Shown: positions 28,101 to 36,364, counted from the stretch's first letter. The stretch is DNA of 64,000 bases from Streptomyces sp. M92 (GCF_028473745.1 NZ_CP101137.1:496001-560000), one strand, 5' to 3'. Numbers and translations: made by a program. The notes: generated by a model not told the origin, from the letters alone.

Positions 28101-28783
28101 GGGTCGGCGCCGAGCCGGTCCGCGAGCAGGCGGCGTACGTCCTCGTAGGCGGCCAGCGCCTCGGCGGTGCGGCCGGTGTCGCGCAGGGCGCGCAGCCGCA
28201 GTGCCTGGAGGGACTCGTCCAGGGGGTGGCCGTCGCACAGCGCGGTCAGCTCCGGCAGGGAGTGCTCGGCCTGCCCCAGGTGCAGGGCTGCGGAGTGGCG
28301 GGCGCGCAGGGCGTCCAGGTGCCGCGCCTCCCAGCGGGCCGCCTCGGCGGTGCGGTCGGGCAGGTCGGCGAGGGCCGGGGCGCGCCACAGGCCGAGGGCG
28401 TCGTCGAGCACGACGGCCGCCTTGGCGGGGTCACCGTCGGCGAGGGCGCGGGTGCCCTCGCCGGCCAGCCGGTCGAAACGGTGCAGGTCGATGTCGTCGG
28501 GGCCGGCGGTGAGCCGGTAGCCGCCGTCGGCGGAGGCCACCGCGTCCGCGCCGAGCGCCCGGCGCAGCCGTCCCACCAGCGCCTGGAGCGCACCCGGCCC
28601 GTCGGCGGGCGGGTCTCCCGCCCACACCTCCTCCACGAGCAGCCCCGCGGGCACGGTGCGGCCGGCCCGCAGGGCGAGCACGGTCAGCAGTGCGCGCAAC
28701 CGCGCCCCGCCGACGGGGACGGCCGTGCCGTCGGGGCGGAGTACCTGTGTGGTGCCGAGGATGCGATAGCGCACGGGCTCCAT
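25169..28783 (-). CDS. AfsR/SARP-family regulator with BTAD, NB-ARC and TPR-like domains
   Basis: 1204 residues. Residues 1-90 form the OmpR-like DNA-binding domain of SARPs (YRILGTTQVL, ALLTVLALRAGRTVPAGLLV), and residues about 95-250 the BTAD domain. A Pro/Ala-rich linker spans about 255-385. Next comes an NB-ARC ATPase with Walker A GPGGAGKTRL (about 400) and Walker B MLIVLDNCEH (about 486), then helical TPR-like repeats to the end. This is the architecture of AfsR-type activators of secondary metabolism and morphological genes. It is convergent with the ABC exporter, whose promoter carries SARP-type repeats, so control of that exporter is a reasonable inference. AGGGA precedes the ATG. 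Confidence 0.93.
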   Translation of the reverse strand: MEPVRYRILGTTQVLRPDGTAVPVGGARLRALLTVLALRAGRTVPAGLLVEEVWAGDPPADGPGALQALVGRLRRALGADAVASADGGYRLTAGPDDIDLHRFDRLAGEGTRALADGDPAKAAVVLDDALGLWRAPALADLPDRTAEAARWEARHLDALRARHSAALHLGQAEHSLPELTALCDGHPLDESLQALRLRALRDTGRTAEALAAYEDVRRLLADRLGADPGPELRALHARLLDPGAFDPSSARRPGAPAAGPATSAERPGAPAAPAPPGAPTHPAGPADPPARPAPGAPVRPGDAAAVAHPAASGDSTASSAPAAYAGSTAPAGHPAPAAPAHSTANTAPAAPVGTGGSDGASASRPRGNLRARLTSFVGRDSDLDVLRADLATTRLVTLLGPGGAGKTRLSQEAAEGAGEPARDGAWLAELAPVDDPGAVPEAVLTALGARETVLYGAGAEEMRAVAASDRQATAVERLVEHCGRRRMLIVLDNCEHVVDAAARLAEDLLSRCPNLTVLATSREPLGVPGELLRPVEPLPEPAALRLLADRGAAARPGFRPDADEETAHACAEICRRLDGLPLAIELAAARLRMLTPRQIADRLDDRFRLLTSGSRTVLPRQQTLRAVVDWSWELLDDEERDVLRRLSVFAGGCDLAAAEAVCGPAALEALGSLVDKSLVVAAPAGSDGMRYRLLETVAEYAAERLDETGGRAAAERAHLTYYRELARTTDPLLRGPEQLTAIERLEREYENLRTALRHAIAERDEQEALSLALSLVWYWQMRDLRVEARDWFSEIMTLGPDPFAEPVRPAEPVWERCTAAPPPMTGEVLAEARRGVHLAHLACMDTELDAWQNPAARRKLRVISETYEPGMPQTCTPPGLLWFFAVMLSGDMERLRVIMDAAVRTCRETPGYDWALAGSLQMRANFLANRTEWAGDAAGDADEALEIYRRLGDAWGTAEALAARAEARERKGEFRLAAADYREAARHAERLGAHAQVDVLEARLGSVLLEAGEDEEGERILYAVIDRADGAGHSGAMPSARLFLAGWLGMTGRTAEARVQLRLLREDFAISHFIVFDAFILAAEAWIATLDDRHEECLGKVRKALEKAEDPLSSAVAPHMRSGYLTIAAMALARVDGGRRAADAARCIGAAEAMLPPEHVSMGLERDARVRATARVREVLDAEAYEAAYAEGAALSPLEAVALV

Positions 28784-28944
28784 TGTCCCTGCTGCCGTCG
28801 GAGCCGGTCACGGGGTTTTGCCGGTGCGGCGCGTCCCCCGGCGCCCGGAACCTCCCGCCGACCGCGAGACGTTTCCCCGGTGCGCCCGGTACGGTCGGGC
28901 AGTCCTCGTCAGTCCCGCGCCCGCCGAACAGTCCAGGGAGCCCC

Positions 28945-29742
28945 ATGACCACCGCCCACCTCCGCCGGAGCGACCGGCGGATCAGTCCCGTCTTCCTCGG
29001 GATCGTCGCCGTCACCGCGGTCACGGGCTGGGCCACCTGGACCGGGTTCGCGGAGCAGCCGGGCGTGGCCGTGTTCCTGTTCGTGACGGGCGCCTGGGTC
29101 GTGTCGCTGTGCCTGCACGAGTACGCGCACGCGCGCACCGCCCTGCACAGCGGGGACATCTCGGTCGGCGCTAAGGGCTACCTCACGCTGAACCCGGTGA
29201 AGTACACGCACGCCCTGCTGAGCATCGTGCTGCCGGTGCTGTTCGTGATCATGGGCGGGATCGGTCTGCCGGGCGGTGCCGTCTTCATCGAGCGCGGGCG
29301 CATCCGGGGACGTTGGCGGCACAGTCTGATCTCGGCCGCGGGGCCGCTGACGAACGTGCTGTTCGCGATCGTCTGCACGGCCCCGTTCTGGCTGGACGCG
29401 CTGGACGGCGTGCCGCGCGACTTCCGGATCGCGCTGGCCTTCCTCGCGCTGCTCCAGGTCACGGCCGCGATCCTGAACTTCCTGCCGGTGCCCGGTCTGG
29501 ACGGCTACGGGGTGATCGAGCCGTGGCTGTCGTACAACGTGCGGCGGCAGGTGGAGCCGCTGGCGCCGTTCGGGCTGCTGATCGTGTTCGCGCTGCTGTG
29601 GATCCCGGCGGTCAACGGCGTGTTCTTCGACGCGGTCGACGCGATCCTGCGCTCCCTGGGGATCGCCGAGATCGACACCTACTGCGGCTTCGAGCTGTAC
29701 CGCTTCTGGCAGACGGACGAGCTGTGCACGGTCAGCCCGTGA
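28945..29742 (+). CDS. M50-family (site-2-protease-like) membrane metalloprotease
   Basis: 265 residues, about five or six membrane helices, with the zinc motif HEYAH (about residue 61) embedded in a helix and a second metal ligand region NFLPVPGLDGYGVIEPW (about residue 180). This is the core of the M50 intramembrane protease fold. The substrate is unknown; relatives cleave membrane-bound regulators or act in housekeeping. CAGGGAG lies 4 nt before the ATG at 28945. The last 11 nt overlap the 3' end of a convergent small gene. Confidence 0.88.
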   Translation: MTTAHLRRSDRRISPVFLGIVAVTAVTGWATWTGFAEQPGVAVFLFVTGAWVVSLCLHEYAHARTALHSGDISVGAKGYLTLNPVKYTHALLSIVLPVLFVIMGGIGLPGGAVFIERGRIRGRWRHSLISAAGPLTNVLFAIVCTAPFWLDALDGVPRDFRIALAFLALLQVTAAILNFLPVPGLDGYGVIEPWLSYNVRRQVEPLAPFGLLIVFALLWIPAVNGVFFDAVDAILRSLGIAEIDTYCGFELYRFWQTDELCTVSP

Positions 29743-29923
29743 CGGAGGCGGCGCGCCGGGCGTCCCGGTCCCGCTTCACGTAGTACCAGCACATGTTGGA
29801 CGACACACCGGACAGCAGCACCCACACGACGCCGATGGCGACGCTGCCCTGCACGAAGGAGACGACGGCGGCGGCCACCGCGAGGACGCAGACGGCCAGG
29901 GCGTAGCGGGCGAGGCGGGGCAT
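29732..29923 (-). CDS. Small two-helix membrane protein of unknown function
   Basis: 63 residues, mostly two hydrophobic helices (ARYALAVCVLAVAAAVVSFV and VAIGVVWVLLSGVSSNMCWY) with a basic tail (YVKRDRDARR). CAGGAG lies 8 nt before the ATG at 29923. It overlaps the convergent M50 gene by 11 nt at the stop codons. I do not recognise a named family. Confidence 0.72.
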   Translation of the reverse strand: MPRLARYALAVCVLAVAAAVVSFVQGSVAIGVVWVLLSGVSSNMCWYYVKRDRDARRAASVTG

Positions 29924-30000
29924 GGGGCGGGCTCCTGTCGGGGGGACACGGGCGGATACTGCGCCGGCGCGGCCGGCACCCACCAGTGTCCCCCATCGCC

Positions 30001-30708
30001 TCACACGTCGGTGACGCGGAGCCCGGCGTGTGCCTTGTAGCGGCGGTTGACGGAGATCAGGTTGGCGACGAGCGACTCGACCTGGTGGGCGTTGCGCAGC
30101 CGCCCGGCGAAGACGCCGCGCATGCCGGCGATGCGCCCGGCGAGGGCCTGGACGATCTCCACGTCGGCGCGGGCCTCGCCGAGCACCATCACGTCGGTGT
30201 CGATCTCGTCGATGGCGGGGTCCTGGAGGAGGACCGCCGACAGGTGGTGGAAGGCGGCGGTGACCCGGCTGTCCGGCAGCAGCGCGGCGGCCTGCTCGGC
30301 GGCGCTGCCCTCCTCGGGCTTGAGCGCGTAGGCGCCCTTCTTGTCGAAGCCGAGGGGGTTGACGCAGTCGACGACGAGCTTGCCGGCCAGTTCCGCGCGC
30401 AGGGACTCGAGTGTCTTCCCGTGGCCGTCCCACGGCACGGCGACGATCACGACGTCGCTGCGGCGGGCGGTCTCGGCGTTGTCGGCGCCCTCGACGCCGT
30501 GCCCGATCTCCTCGGCGGCGGCCTCGGCACGCTCGGCGGCGCGCGAGCCGACGATCACCTTCTGGCCGGCCTTGGCGAGGCGGTAGGCGAGGCCCTTGCC
30601 CTGGGGGCCGGTGCCGCCGAGTACGCCGACGACCAGCCCGGAGACGTCGGGCAGGTCCCAGGGGTCCTTGGCGGGGGCCTTCTGTGCAGCACTGTCGGTA
30701 GAGGTCAT
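30001..30708 (-). CDS. npdG: F420H2:NADP+ oxidoreductase
   Basis: 235 residues, Rossmann-fold NADP-binding protein of the F420-dependent NADP reductase family. Visible blocks are VGVLGGTGPQGKGLAYRLAK (dinucleotide loop), VIVGSRAAERAEA (NADP phosphate site), VIVAVPWDGH, VDCVNPLGFDKKG and FHHLSAVLL. It moves hydride between F420 and NADP, linking primary metabolism to F420-dependent enzymes such as the LLM oxidoreductase at 55418. The ATG at 30708 has no SD, but TAGGGT ends 6 nt upstream, which suggests a leaderless transcript. Confidence 0.92.
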   Translation of the reverse strand: MTSTDSAAQKAPAKDPWDLPDVSGLVVGVLGGTGPQGKGLAYRLAKAGQKVIVGSRAAERAEAAAEEIGHGVEGADNAETARRSDVVIVAVPWDGHGKTLESLRAELAGKLVVDCVNPLGFDKKGAYALKPEEGSAAEQAAALLPDSRVTAAFHHLSAVLLQDPAIDEIDTDVMVLGEARADVEIVQALAGRIAGMRGVFAGRLRNAHQVESLVANLISVNRRYKAHAGLRVTDV

Positions 30709-31031
30709 GGGCCGACCCTACGTCCGTCCCGGCCGCCGCACGGGCCGAGGTCCCACCCGGCGACGGAGACCGGCGCACCGGTCCCCCGGGGCGTTCCGCG
30801 CGCGTCTTCGGGACCGCCTCCGGCCGCCCCGGGCGCGTGTCGCCCGAGCCCGCCCCCCCCTGGACACCCCGAGCCCGTCTTCCGGGCCTCTCCAGGCAGC
30901 CCTTGATCATCCCCGGTCCCACCTCCAGGCACCCCCGGAGGTTCCCGGGCCGCCCCCGCCCATCCCCGAGTCGGGCGAATCGCGTGCGAACGCCGGGTCG
31001 TGCGGGCCGGATTGCGGCAGGATGCGGGCGC
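30709..31031. other. Divergent intergenic region, no gene seen
   Basis: About 320 GC-rich nt between npdG and the next plus-strand gene. Open frames exist but lack SD and family signals. A CAGGAT sequence 8 nt before the ATG at 31032 may be a -10 box for that gene. Confidence 0.4.
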
Positions 31032-31634
31032 ATGGACGCCGTACGGGTCGCACTGCTGCGGGAAGTGCTCGCCGGGACCGAGTGGCTGGGGGCCACCCGG
31101 AGGTTCGCGGGGACGCTCAGGGGGTCGGTGGTGCCGCACGGGGGCGGGCTGCTGCTGGTCGGCACCGCCGGGTACGAGCCGTGGCACCTGGCGGCGCACC
31201 TGGTGGACGAGGCCGCCTGGTCGGGGACGCCGGAGCTGGCCCCCACCCTCGTACGGCACGACGCGCGTCCCTCGGACCCGGCGCACCTGGCCGTCGGCCT
31301 CGGCCGGCTGGCGGCGGCCCGGCGCGGGGAGACGCTGCTCGTGGTGACGCCCGACGACCCCGGCGCCCCGCTCCTGGAACGGGTGCACGACGCCCGCCGG
31401 GCCGGCGCCACGGTGCTGGCGCTGGGCAGCGGTGAGCGGGAGCTGACGGCCATGGCGCACGAGACGCTGACCGTGCCGGACGGCGCCGAGCTGGACCTGG
31501 ACACGGTGCAGCACCTGGTCAGCGCGGCGGCCGGCGAGAACGCGGTGCCGCCCCCGCGCGGCCCCCGCCGCTTCCGCGACCGCCTGTCCCGCCTGGCCGA
31601 CCACCTGACGGCGCCGCCCCCGTCGCGCTGGTGA
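31032..31634 (+). CDS. Conserved hypothetical protein with SIS-like segment
   Basis: 200 residues, cytoplasmic. The middle part (RRGETLLVVTPDDPGAPLLE, ARRAGATVLALGSG, AHETLTVPDG) resembles the nucleotide-sugar isomerase (SIS) pattern in which Ser/Thr loops bind phosphosugars, but the match is loose. A family is not certain. The C-terminus is basic and Pro-rich. Its start has no SD; a -10-like sequence lies 8 nt upstream. It converges on a small gene at 31668. Confidence 0.65.
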   Translation: MDAVRVALLREVLAGTEWLGATRRFAGTLRGSVVPHGGGLLLVGTAGYEPWHLAAHLVDEAAWSGTPELAPTLVRHDARPSDPAHLAVGLGRLAAARRGETLLVVTPDDPGAPLLERVHDARRAGATVLALGSGERELTAMAHETLTVPDGAELDLDTVQHLVSAAAGENAVPPPRGPRRFRDRLSRLADHLTAPPPSRW

Positions 31635-31667
31635 CGGTCGCCGCCGGAGTGTCCCCGGGGTGGCCGG

Positions 31668-31898
31668 TCAGTCCTCGTCCGTGCGCCCGGCCGGGGCGTC
31701 GTGCCACTTCGGGTCGTTCTCCCACTCGAGGTTGCGCTCGCGGGCCGTCCGCATCGCGTGCTCGGCCTCGGTGCGGGAGGCGTACGGTCCGAAGCGGTCC
31801 TTTCCCGGGCAGTCCGGGCCCTCCTCGACCTTCTGGTGCTCCAGGCAGTAGTACCACTCGCCCGGCTTTCCGACCGTACGCTTCTTGAACAGGGCCAT
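31668..31898 (-). CDS. Small conserved hypothetical protein
   Basis: 76 residues, charged, starting [20 protein letters not shown] with a segment ([20 protein letters not shown]) that looks like a SPOR/DNA-damage-like helical patch, and an acidic tail. Two Cys are present ([19 protein letters not shown]), spaced so they could hold a metal. AAGGAG lies 7 nt before the ATG. It is divergent from map. No function is known to me. Confidence 0.7.
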   Translation of the reverse strand: MALFKKRTVGKPGEWYYCLEHQKVEEGPDCPGKDRFGPYASRTEAEHAMRTARERNLEWENDPKWHDAPAGRTDED

Positions 31899-31943
31899 GA
31901 CCGGCTCCTTTCGCCAGGGACATGGTCTCGTATGCCCGCTGGT

Positions 31944-31949
31944 TAGACT
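31944..31949 (+). promoter_or_regulatory. map: -10 box of map (leaderless start)
   Basis: TAGACT lies exactly 7 nt before the map ATG, and no Shine-Dalgarno is present, pointing to transcription beginning at the start codon. The -35 region is not distinctive. Confidence 0.5.
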
Positions 31950-31956
31950 CGCTGTC

Positions 31957-32817
31957 ATGTCTTCTGGCCAGTCGCTGCTCGTACCTGGGGAGCTGTCTCC
32001 CACCCGTTCCGTGCCCGGAAACATCCGGCGGCCCGAGTATGTCGGCAAGCCCGCGCCGACGCCGTACACCGGCCCGGAGGTGCAGACGCCCGAGACGATC
32101 GAGGCGATGCGCGTGGCCGGGCGGATCGCGGCGCGGGCCATGGAGGAGGCCGCGAAGCTCATCGCGCCCGGCGTGACGACGGACGAGCTGGACCGGGTGG
32201 CGCACGAGTACATGTGCGACCACGGCGCCTACCCGTCGACGCTGGGCTACCGCGGTTTCCCCAAGTCCCTGTGCAGCTCGGTCAACGAGGTCATCTGCCA
32301 CGGCATCCCCGACTCGACGGTGCTGCGCGACGGCGACATCGTGAACCTGGACGTGACGGCGTACATCGGCGGCGTGCACGGCGACAACAACGCGACGTAC
32401 CTGGTCGGCGACGTGGACGAGGAGAGCCGGCTGCTGGTCGAGCGGACCCGGGAGTCGCTGGCCCGCGCGATCAAGGCGGTCCGGCCGGGCCGGCAGATCA
32501 ACATCATCGGCCGGGTCATCGAGTCGTACGCGAAGCGGTTCGGGTACGGGGTGGTGCGGGACTTCACCGGGCACGGGATCAACTCGTCGTTCCACTCGGG
32601 GCTCATCGTCCCGCACTACGACAGCCCGCACGCCACCACCGTCATCCAGCCCGGGATGACCTTCACGATCGAGCCGATGCTGACGCTCGGGACCCACGAG
32701 TACGACATGTGGGACGACGGCTGGACGGTCGTGACGAAGGACCGCAAGCGGACGGCGCAGTTCGAGCACACCCTGGTGGTGACCGACTCCGGCGCCGAGA
32801 TCCTGACCCTTCCGTAG
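31957..32817 (+). CDS. map: Type I methionine aminopeptidase
   Basis: Removes initiator Met from nascent proteins. 286 residues with an N-terminal extension of about 40 residues ([20 protein letters not shown]) as in actinobacterial MetAP1c, then the pita-bread fold. The metal ligands sit in conserved blocks: [20 protein letters not shown] (two Asp), FTGHGIN (His), FTIEPML (Glu) and QFEHTLVV (Glu). Leaderless-looking start; a perfect hairpin terminator follows the stop. Confidence 0.96.
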   Translation: MSSGQSLLVPGELSPTRSVPGNIRRPEYVGKPAPTPYTGPEVQTPETIEAMRVAGRIAARAMEEAAKLIAPGVTTDELDRVAHEYMCDHGAYPSTLGYRGFPKSLCSSVNEVICHGIPDSTVLRDGDIVNLDVTAYIGGVHGDNNATYLVGDVDEESRLLVERTRESLARAIKAVRPGRQINIIGRVIESYAKRFGYGVVRDFTGHGINSSFHSGLIVPHYDSPHATTVIQPGMTFTIEPMLTLGTHEYDMWDDGWTVVTKDRKRTAQFEHTLVVTDSGAEILTLP

Positions 32818-32834
32818 CCTCGGTACACCCCTTC

Positions 32835-32864
32835 ACGGCCCGCTCTCCTCGGAGAGCGGGCCGT
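32835..32864 (+). terminator. Terminator of map
   Basis: 14-bp perfect stem closing a 2-nt turn (effectively 4-nt loop), followed by TTT at 32864-32866; 17 nt after the map stop. Confidence 0.88.
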
Positions 32865-32917
32865 TTCGCGTCCCAGTGGGTACGCTTTTACCGACAGGCC
32901 GTCGGCAAGCTATTGAC

Positions 32918-32936
32918 TTAGGTAAGCCTAACCATA
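32918..32936 (+). promoter_or_regulatory. Iron box (DmdR/IdeR site) at the haem oxygenase promoter
   Basis: TTAGGTAAGCCTAACCATA matches the DtxR-family consensus at 15 of 19 positions and overlaps the promoter: TTGACT (32913-32918) is the likely -35 and TAGAAA (32935-32940) the -10. This fits repression in iron-replete cells. Confidence 0.82.
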
Positions 32937-32943
32937 GAAAATC

Positions 32944-33597
32944 ATGCTCATGGACTCCTTCTCGACGCTCATCCGCACCGCCTCCCACGAGCAGCACGTG
33001 GAGGCGGAGACCTCGACGTTCATGAGCGACCTGCTGGGCGGGCGGCTCGGCGTCGACGCCTACGCGCGCTACACCGAGCAGCTGTGGTTCGTCTACGAGG
33101 CCCTGGAGTCCGGGGCGGGCCGGCTGGCGTCGGACCCGGTGGCCGGGCCGTTCGTCCGGCCGGAGCTGATGCGGCTGGCCTCCCTGGAGCGGGACCTCGC
33201 GCACCTGCGCGGCCCCGACTGGCGCGCGGGGCTCACCGCCCTGCCCGCGACCGAGGAGTACGCGGCCCGGGTCCGCGAGTGCGCCGAGAGCTGGCCGGCG
33301 GGATACGTCGCCCATCACTACACCCGCTACCTCGGTGACCTGTCCGGCGGCCAGATCATCCGCGACAAGGCGGAGCGGACGTGGGGCTTCGTCAGGAAGG
33401 GCGACGGGGTCCGGTTCTACGTCTTCGAGGAGATCACCAACCCGGCCGCCTTCAAGCGCGAGTACCGGGAGCTGCTGGACGGCATCCGCGCGGACGACCT
33501 GGAGAGGCAGCGGGTCGTCGCCGAGTGCAAGCGGGCGTTCGCGCTGAACACGGGGGTCTTCCGGGCGCTGGGCGAGGAGTTCCCGCTCTCCGCGTGA
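32944..33597 (+). CDS. hmuO: Biliverdin-producing haem oxygenase
   Basis: Opens haem to biliverdin, CO and Fe2+, releasing iron from imported haem. 217 residues (215 if the second ATG at 32950 is used). The proximal haem ligand is His18 in SHEQHVEAETSTFMSDLL, and the distal helix carries the conserved GDLSGGQI. Length matches HmuO-type enzymes. No SD is visible before either ATG. An iron box covers the promoter, and the htaA/hmuTUV haem-uptake genes lie 1-8 kb away under a second iron box, so it is part of one iron-starvation response. Confidence 0.95.
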   Translation: MLMDSFSTLIRTASHEQHVEAETSTFMSDLLGGRLGVDAYARYTEQLWFVYEALESGAGRLASDPVAGPFVRPELMRLASLERDLAHLRGPDWRAGLTALPATEEYAARVRECAESWPAGYVAHHYTRYLGDLSGGQIIRDKAERTWGFVRKGDGVRFYVFEEITNPAAFKREYRELLDGIRADDLERQRVVAECKRAFALNTGVFRALGEEFPLSA

Positions 33598-33622
33598 GCG
33601 ACGCCGGCACCCCGCGGACATG

Positions 33623-33659
33623 CCGGTCCCCCTCGGCCGCCTGGGCGGAGGGGGACCGG
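33623..33659. terminator. Terminator between hmuO and the small exported protein gene
   Basis: 12-bp perfect stem (33623-33634 with 33648-33659) with a 13-nt loop, placed between two convergent stop codons; it can work in both directions. Confidence 0.82.
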
Positions 33660-33678
33660 GAGCGATCGGCCCTGCGGC

Positions 33679-33894
33679 TCAGTTGTCGATGTCGTAGTCG
33701 TCGCTGCGGCAGTTGATGCCGCCGTAGGTCACGTCGCTGCCGGTGATCTCCGTGGAGACACTGCCGAAGTACGGGCTGCAGGTGGCGTCCTCGTCACCGT
33801 GCAGGGAGCCGTCGAAGGCGGTGGCCGTCGCGACGCCGCCGGCGGTCATGGCGGCGGTCAGCAGGACGGTGGCGAGCGCGGAGCGGATGCGCAT
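33679..33894 (-). CDS. Small exported protein of unknown function
   Basis: 71 residues with a Sec signal peptide (MRIRSALATVLLTAAMTAGG, cleavage about residue 27 after ATA). The mature part is about 45 residues, acidic, with two Cys (DATCSPYFG, GGINCRSDDY) that probably form a disulfide. GAGAGGAAATCC precedes the ATG. No named family recognised. It shares composition with the exported peptide at 15123 only in general type. Confidence 0.75.
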   Translation of the reverse strand: MRIRSALATVLLTAAMTAGGVATATAFDGSLHGDEDATCSPYFGSVSTEITGSDVTYGGINCRSDDYDIDN

Positions 33895-33992
33895 GGATTT
33901 CCTCTCAGAGGTGGACTTGAGGGAACGGTCACGCGAGAGGTAACCCCTCCCGCCCGCGCGCACACGCTGTTCCACCCGTACGGCGGCGCCCG

Positions 33993-34676
33993 TCACCGCT
34001 CCAGACGCACCCGTCCGCCGATCTCCACCCACCCCTCGGGCTGCGGCGCGGTCAGGATCTGCGAACCGGCCCCCTGGGTGATGTTCAGGGCCCGGCCCAG
34101 CCGCTCGGTCAGCAGCAGCGCCGCCGCACCGGTCGCCTCGTCCTCGTCTATACCGTCGGCGCGCCCCGGAAAGGCGCGGGCCCGCACCCGTCCCGCCGGC
34201 TCGTCCTCCCACGCCCAGGCGTAGATCCTCCCCCAGACTTCGTCCGGGGGGACCCCCATCTCGCTTCGCTCGCCCGGCGGCGGCACCGCCAGGTCGTCGA
34301 CCTCGGCGGCGGAGGCATACTGGCGCAGGGTGCGCGGCGGGGCCCACTCGGGGCGGGCCTCGATCCAGCTGAACTCGCCGTCCAGCCGGGCGCCCACCAC
34401 CCCGGCCGGGGTGACGAGTTCGGGTACGTCGAGCAGCCAGGCCGTGCCGACGCAGGGGTGTCCGGCGAACGGCAGCCGCAGGGCGGGCGTGTAGATGTCG
34501 ACGACGCCGCGCTCGGGGTCGTCGACGAACACGGTCTCGCTGAAGCCGAGTTTCGCGGCGAGCTCCTGCCGTCCGGCGGGGTCGGGCAGCACGGAACCGT
34601 CCCGGACCACGCCGAGCTCGTTGCCGTATCCGCCGTTCGGCGCGCAGAAGACGCGCAGTACGTCGTAGTCGGTCAC
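33993..34676 (-). CDS. PhzF-family isomerase/epimerase-like protein
   Basis: 227 residues, diaminopimelate-epimerase fold of the PhzF family: YDVLRVFCAPNGGYGNELGV at the N-terminus, FAGHPCVGTAWLL, and the C-terminal DEDEATGAAALLL in place of the usual DEDPATGSA. The family isomerises or protonates small metabolites; the substrate is unknown. The start is unclear: GTG 34676 is used here, and a TTG a few codons upstream is possible. An in-frame repeat element at 34228-34276 encodes about 16 residues (GERSEMGVPPDEVWG) that interrupt the domain. Confidence 0.8.
   Translation of the reverse strand: MTDYDVLRVFCAPNGGYGNELGVVRDGSVLPDPAGRQELAAKLGFSETVFVDDPERGVVDIYTPALRLPFAGHPCVGTAWLLDVPELVTPAGVVGARLDGEFSWIEARPEWAPPRTLRQYASAAEVDDLAVPPPGERSEMGVPPDEVWGRIYAWAWEDEPAGRVRARAFPGRADGIDEDEATGAAALLLTERLGRALNITQGAGSQILTAPQPEGWVEIGGRVRLER
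34228..34276. repeat. Streptomyces-type palindromic repeat inside the phzF-like gene
   Basis: Two short inverted repeats in tandem: CCCCCAGACTTCGTCCGGGGG (arms CCCCCAGAC-like/GTCCGGGGG) and a CGCTTCGCTCG segment, joined by GACCCCCATC. Elements of this form recur between genes in many Streptomyces genomes (memory, unchecked). Here it lies in a reading frame and keeps it open. Confidence 0.6.
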
Positions 34677-34807
34677 CGGAGCATTCAAGCATCGCGCGCG
34701 GGCGGCCGGACCGGCGTGGGTATCGCCGACGGGTGGGGCGCTTCGTCCGGCCGTACGAAGCGCAGCGATGCGGGCCGGGGCAGCCCGCATCGCCTTCGCG
34801 CTTGCCG

Positions 34808-36364
34808 CTACGGCTGCGTGCGCCGCCTGCGCGCCGCGAACACCGCTCCCGCGCCGAGCGCGACCGCGATGCCGGCCGCACCCGCGAGGGCCGGGCCCGG
34901 GATGTCCGAGCCGGTGGAGGCGAGGCTGCCGCCGCCGATGGCCGAGCCGCCCGTGGTGGACCCGGTGCCCCCGATGGTGGACCCGGTGCCGCCGGCCGTC
35001 GAGCCCGTGCCGCCGCCGGTGCCACCGGTGGTGCCCGAACCGCCGCTGCCGCCCGTGCCGCCGCCCGACGGGAGCCGCGCTTCCTCGCTCAGCGCCACCG
35101 ACAGGTCGACGGCGTCGAGGGCGGTGCCGGCGGTGTAGAAGTCGCCGAAGGCCTTCGCGCCGGCCTCGGTGAGCGTGGCGGCGACGCCGTCGACCGTGAT
35201 GACGTCGTCGCGGGCGGTCAGGTCGGCGGACTTCGCCTTGAGGTCGGCCAGGACGACGCCCTTGGTCCGCGTGCCGAGGCTGTTCACGTCGGCGGTCAGC
35301 TTGCCGGTGCCGCCGTCGAGGGTGGCCTCGACATTGCTCAGGGTCAGGTCGAGGCCGTACGTGCCGTTCGTCTCGTGGCCCTTGAAGTTGACGGCGCCCC
35401 GGAAGGCGGCGGTGAGCCTGCCGGCGTCGGTGTCGTAGGTGCCGGTGGCGTCCTTGAAGGTGAAGGCGCCGTTGCCGGCCGCCTGGACGGCGCCGGCGGA
35501 GACGGTGATCTTCCCCTTGGCGACGGGACCGGTGACGTAGGAGCGGAAGGACTGCTTCACGCCCCAGCCGAGGGTGCCGTCGGCTATCTCGCCCTTGGCA
35601 GAGGCGGACGGGGACGGGCCGGTGCCGTTCGTCCTCGACGGCGTCGGGTCCGGTGCCGGGGTCTCGGTCTTCGGCGGCGCGGTGGGCGTGGCGTCCGTGG
35701 TCTCCGTGGCCGACGGGGACGGCTCCGGCGACTGGGGCTCCTCGGTGGGGGACGGGGAGGCGGTCGGCGTGGTCGGCGGCGTCTTCTCGGCCACCGTCAG
35801 CGGGTCGCCCGCGGCGCCCGCGTAGCCCGGGCTGCCGAGGAACTCCCCGGCCTCAGCCGTGAGGGTGGTCGCCATCTCCTTCATGTCGCGGGTCACGGCG
35901 ACGGAGGCGAGCGGGACGTCGTCGCCCTCCGTGGTCGTGGGGGCGCCCTGGGAGGTGTCGACCTTCTTCACGTCGGCGGTGATCTCACCGGCCTTGCTGT
36001 CGAAGCGCAGGTCGGTGAGGGTCACCTCGAAGCCGTGCGCCTTGGACGCGCTCACCAGGCTGCCCTTGAAGGCGAGTTCCACGGTGTGGCCGGTGGTGTC
36101 GTAGGTGCCGGCGCCGTCGACGAAGGTGAAGGCGCCGTTGCCGGCGGCCTGCGAGGCGCCGTCCGCCGTGGTGAAGCCGCCGAACATCCCCACGTAGGTG
36201 CGGTACGACTGCTTGATGCCCCAGGTGAGTTCGTAGTCCTTGAGGGGCATCTCGGCGGCCGAGGCGGTGGTCGTACCGACCGTGGCCAGCGCGGTGGCGC
36301 CGAGTGCGGCGGCCGTGGCCACGGCGGCGGCGAGTGCGGTGGAGCGGCGTCGTCTGACGGGCAT
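34808..36364 (-). CDS. htaA: Cell-wall-anchored haem-binding protein with two HtaA domains and LAXTG signal
   Basis: 518 residues: Sec signal peptide (cleavage about residue 36), HtaA domain 1 (LTWGIKQSYRTYVGMFGG; DLRFDSKAGEITADVKK), a Ser/Thr/Pro-rich spacer, HtaA domain 2 (LGWGVKQSFRSYVTGPVAKG; DLTLSNVEATLDGGTGKL), a Gly/Ser/Thr wall-spanning repeat, then LASTG, a membrane helix and RRRR. LAXTG is the signal for class E sortases of Streptomyces. HtaA proteins bind haem at the surface and pass it to HmuT. It follows the second HtaA gene by 52 nt and shares its iron-boxed promoter. AAGGAG before the ATG. Confidence 0.93.
   Translation of the reverse strand: MPVRRRRSTALAAAVATAAALGATALATVGTTTASAAEMPLKDYELTWGIKQSYRTYVGMFGGFTTADGASQAAGNGAFTFVDGAGTYDTTGHTVELAFKGSLVSASKAHGFEVTLTDLRFDSKAGEITADVKKVDTSQGAPTTTEGDDVPLASVAVTRDMKEMATTLTAEAGEFLGSPGYAGAAGDPLTVAEKTPPTTPTASPSPTEEPQSPEPSPSATETTDATPTAPPKTETPAPDPTPSRTNGTGPSPSASAKGEIADGTLGWGVKQSFRSYVTGPVAKGKITVSAGAVQAAGNGAFTFKDATGTYDTDAGRLTAAFRGAVNFKGHETNGTYGLDLTLSNVEATLDGGTGKLTADVNSLGTRTKGVVLADLKAKSADLTARDDVITVDGVAATLTEAGAKAFGDFYTAGTALDAVDLSVALSEEARLPSGGGTGGSGGSGTTGGTGGGTGSTAGGTGSTIGGTGSTTGGSAIGGGSLASTGSDIPGPALAGAAGIAVALGAGAVFAARRRRTQP

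Noticed and set aside
25089-28948. Open frames of more than 1000 codons on both strands over the AfsR-like gene
   Set aside because: Low-complexity shadow translations; only the 25169-28783 frame has recognisable domains and a sensible start.
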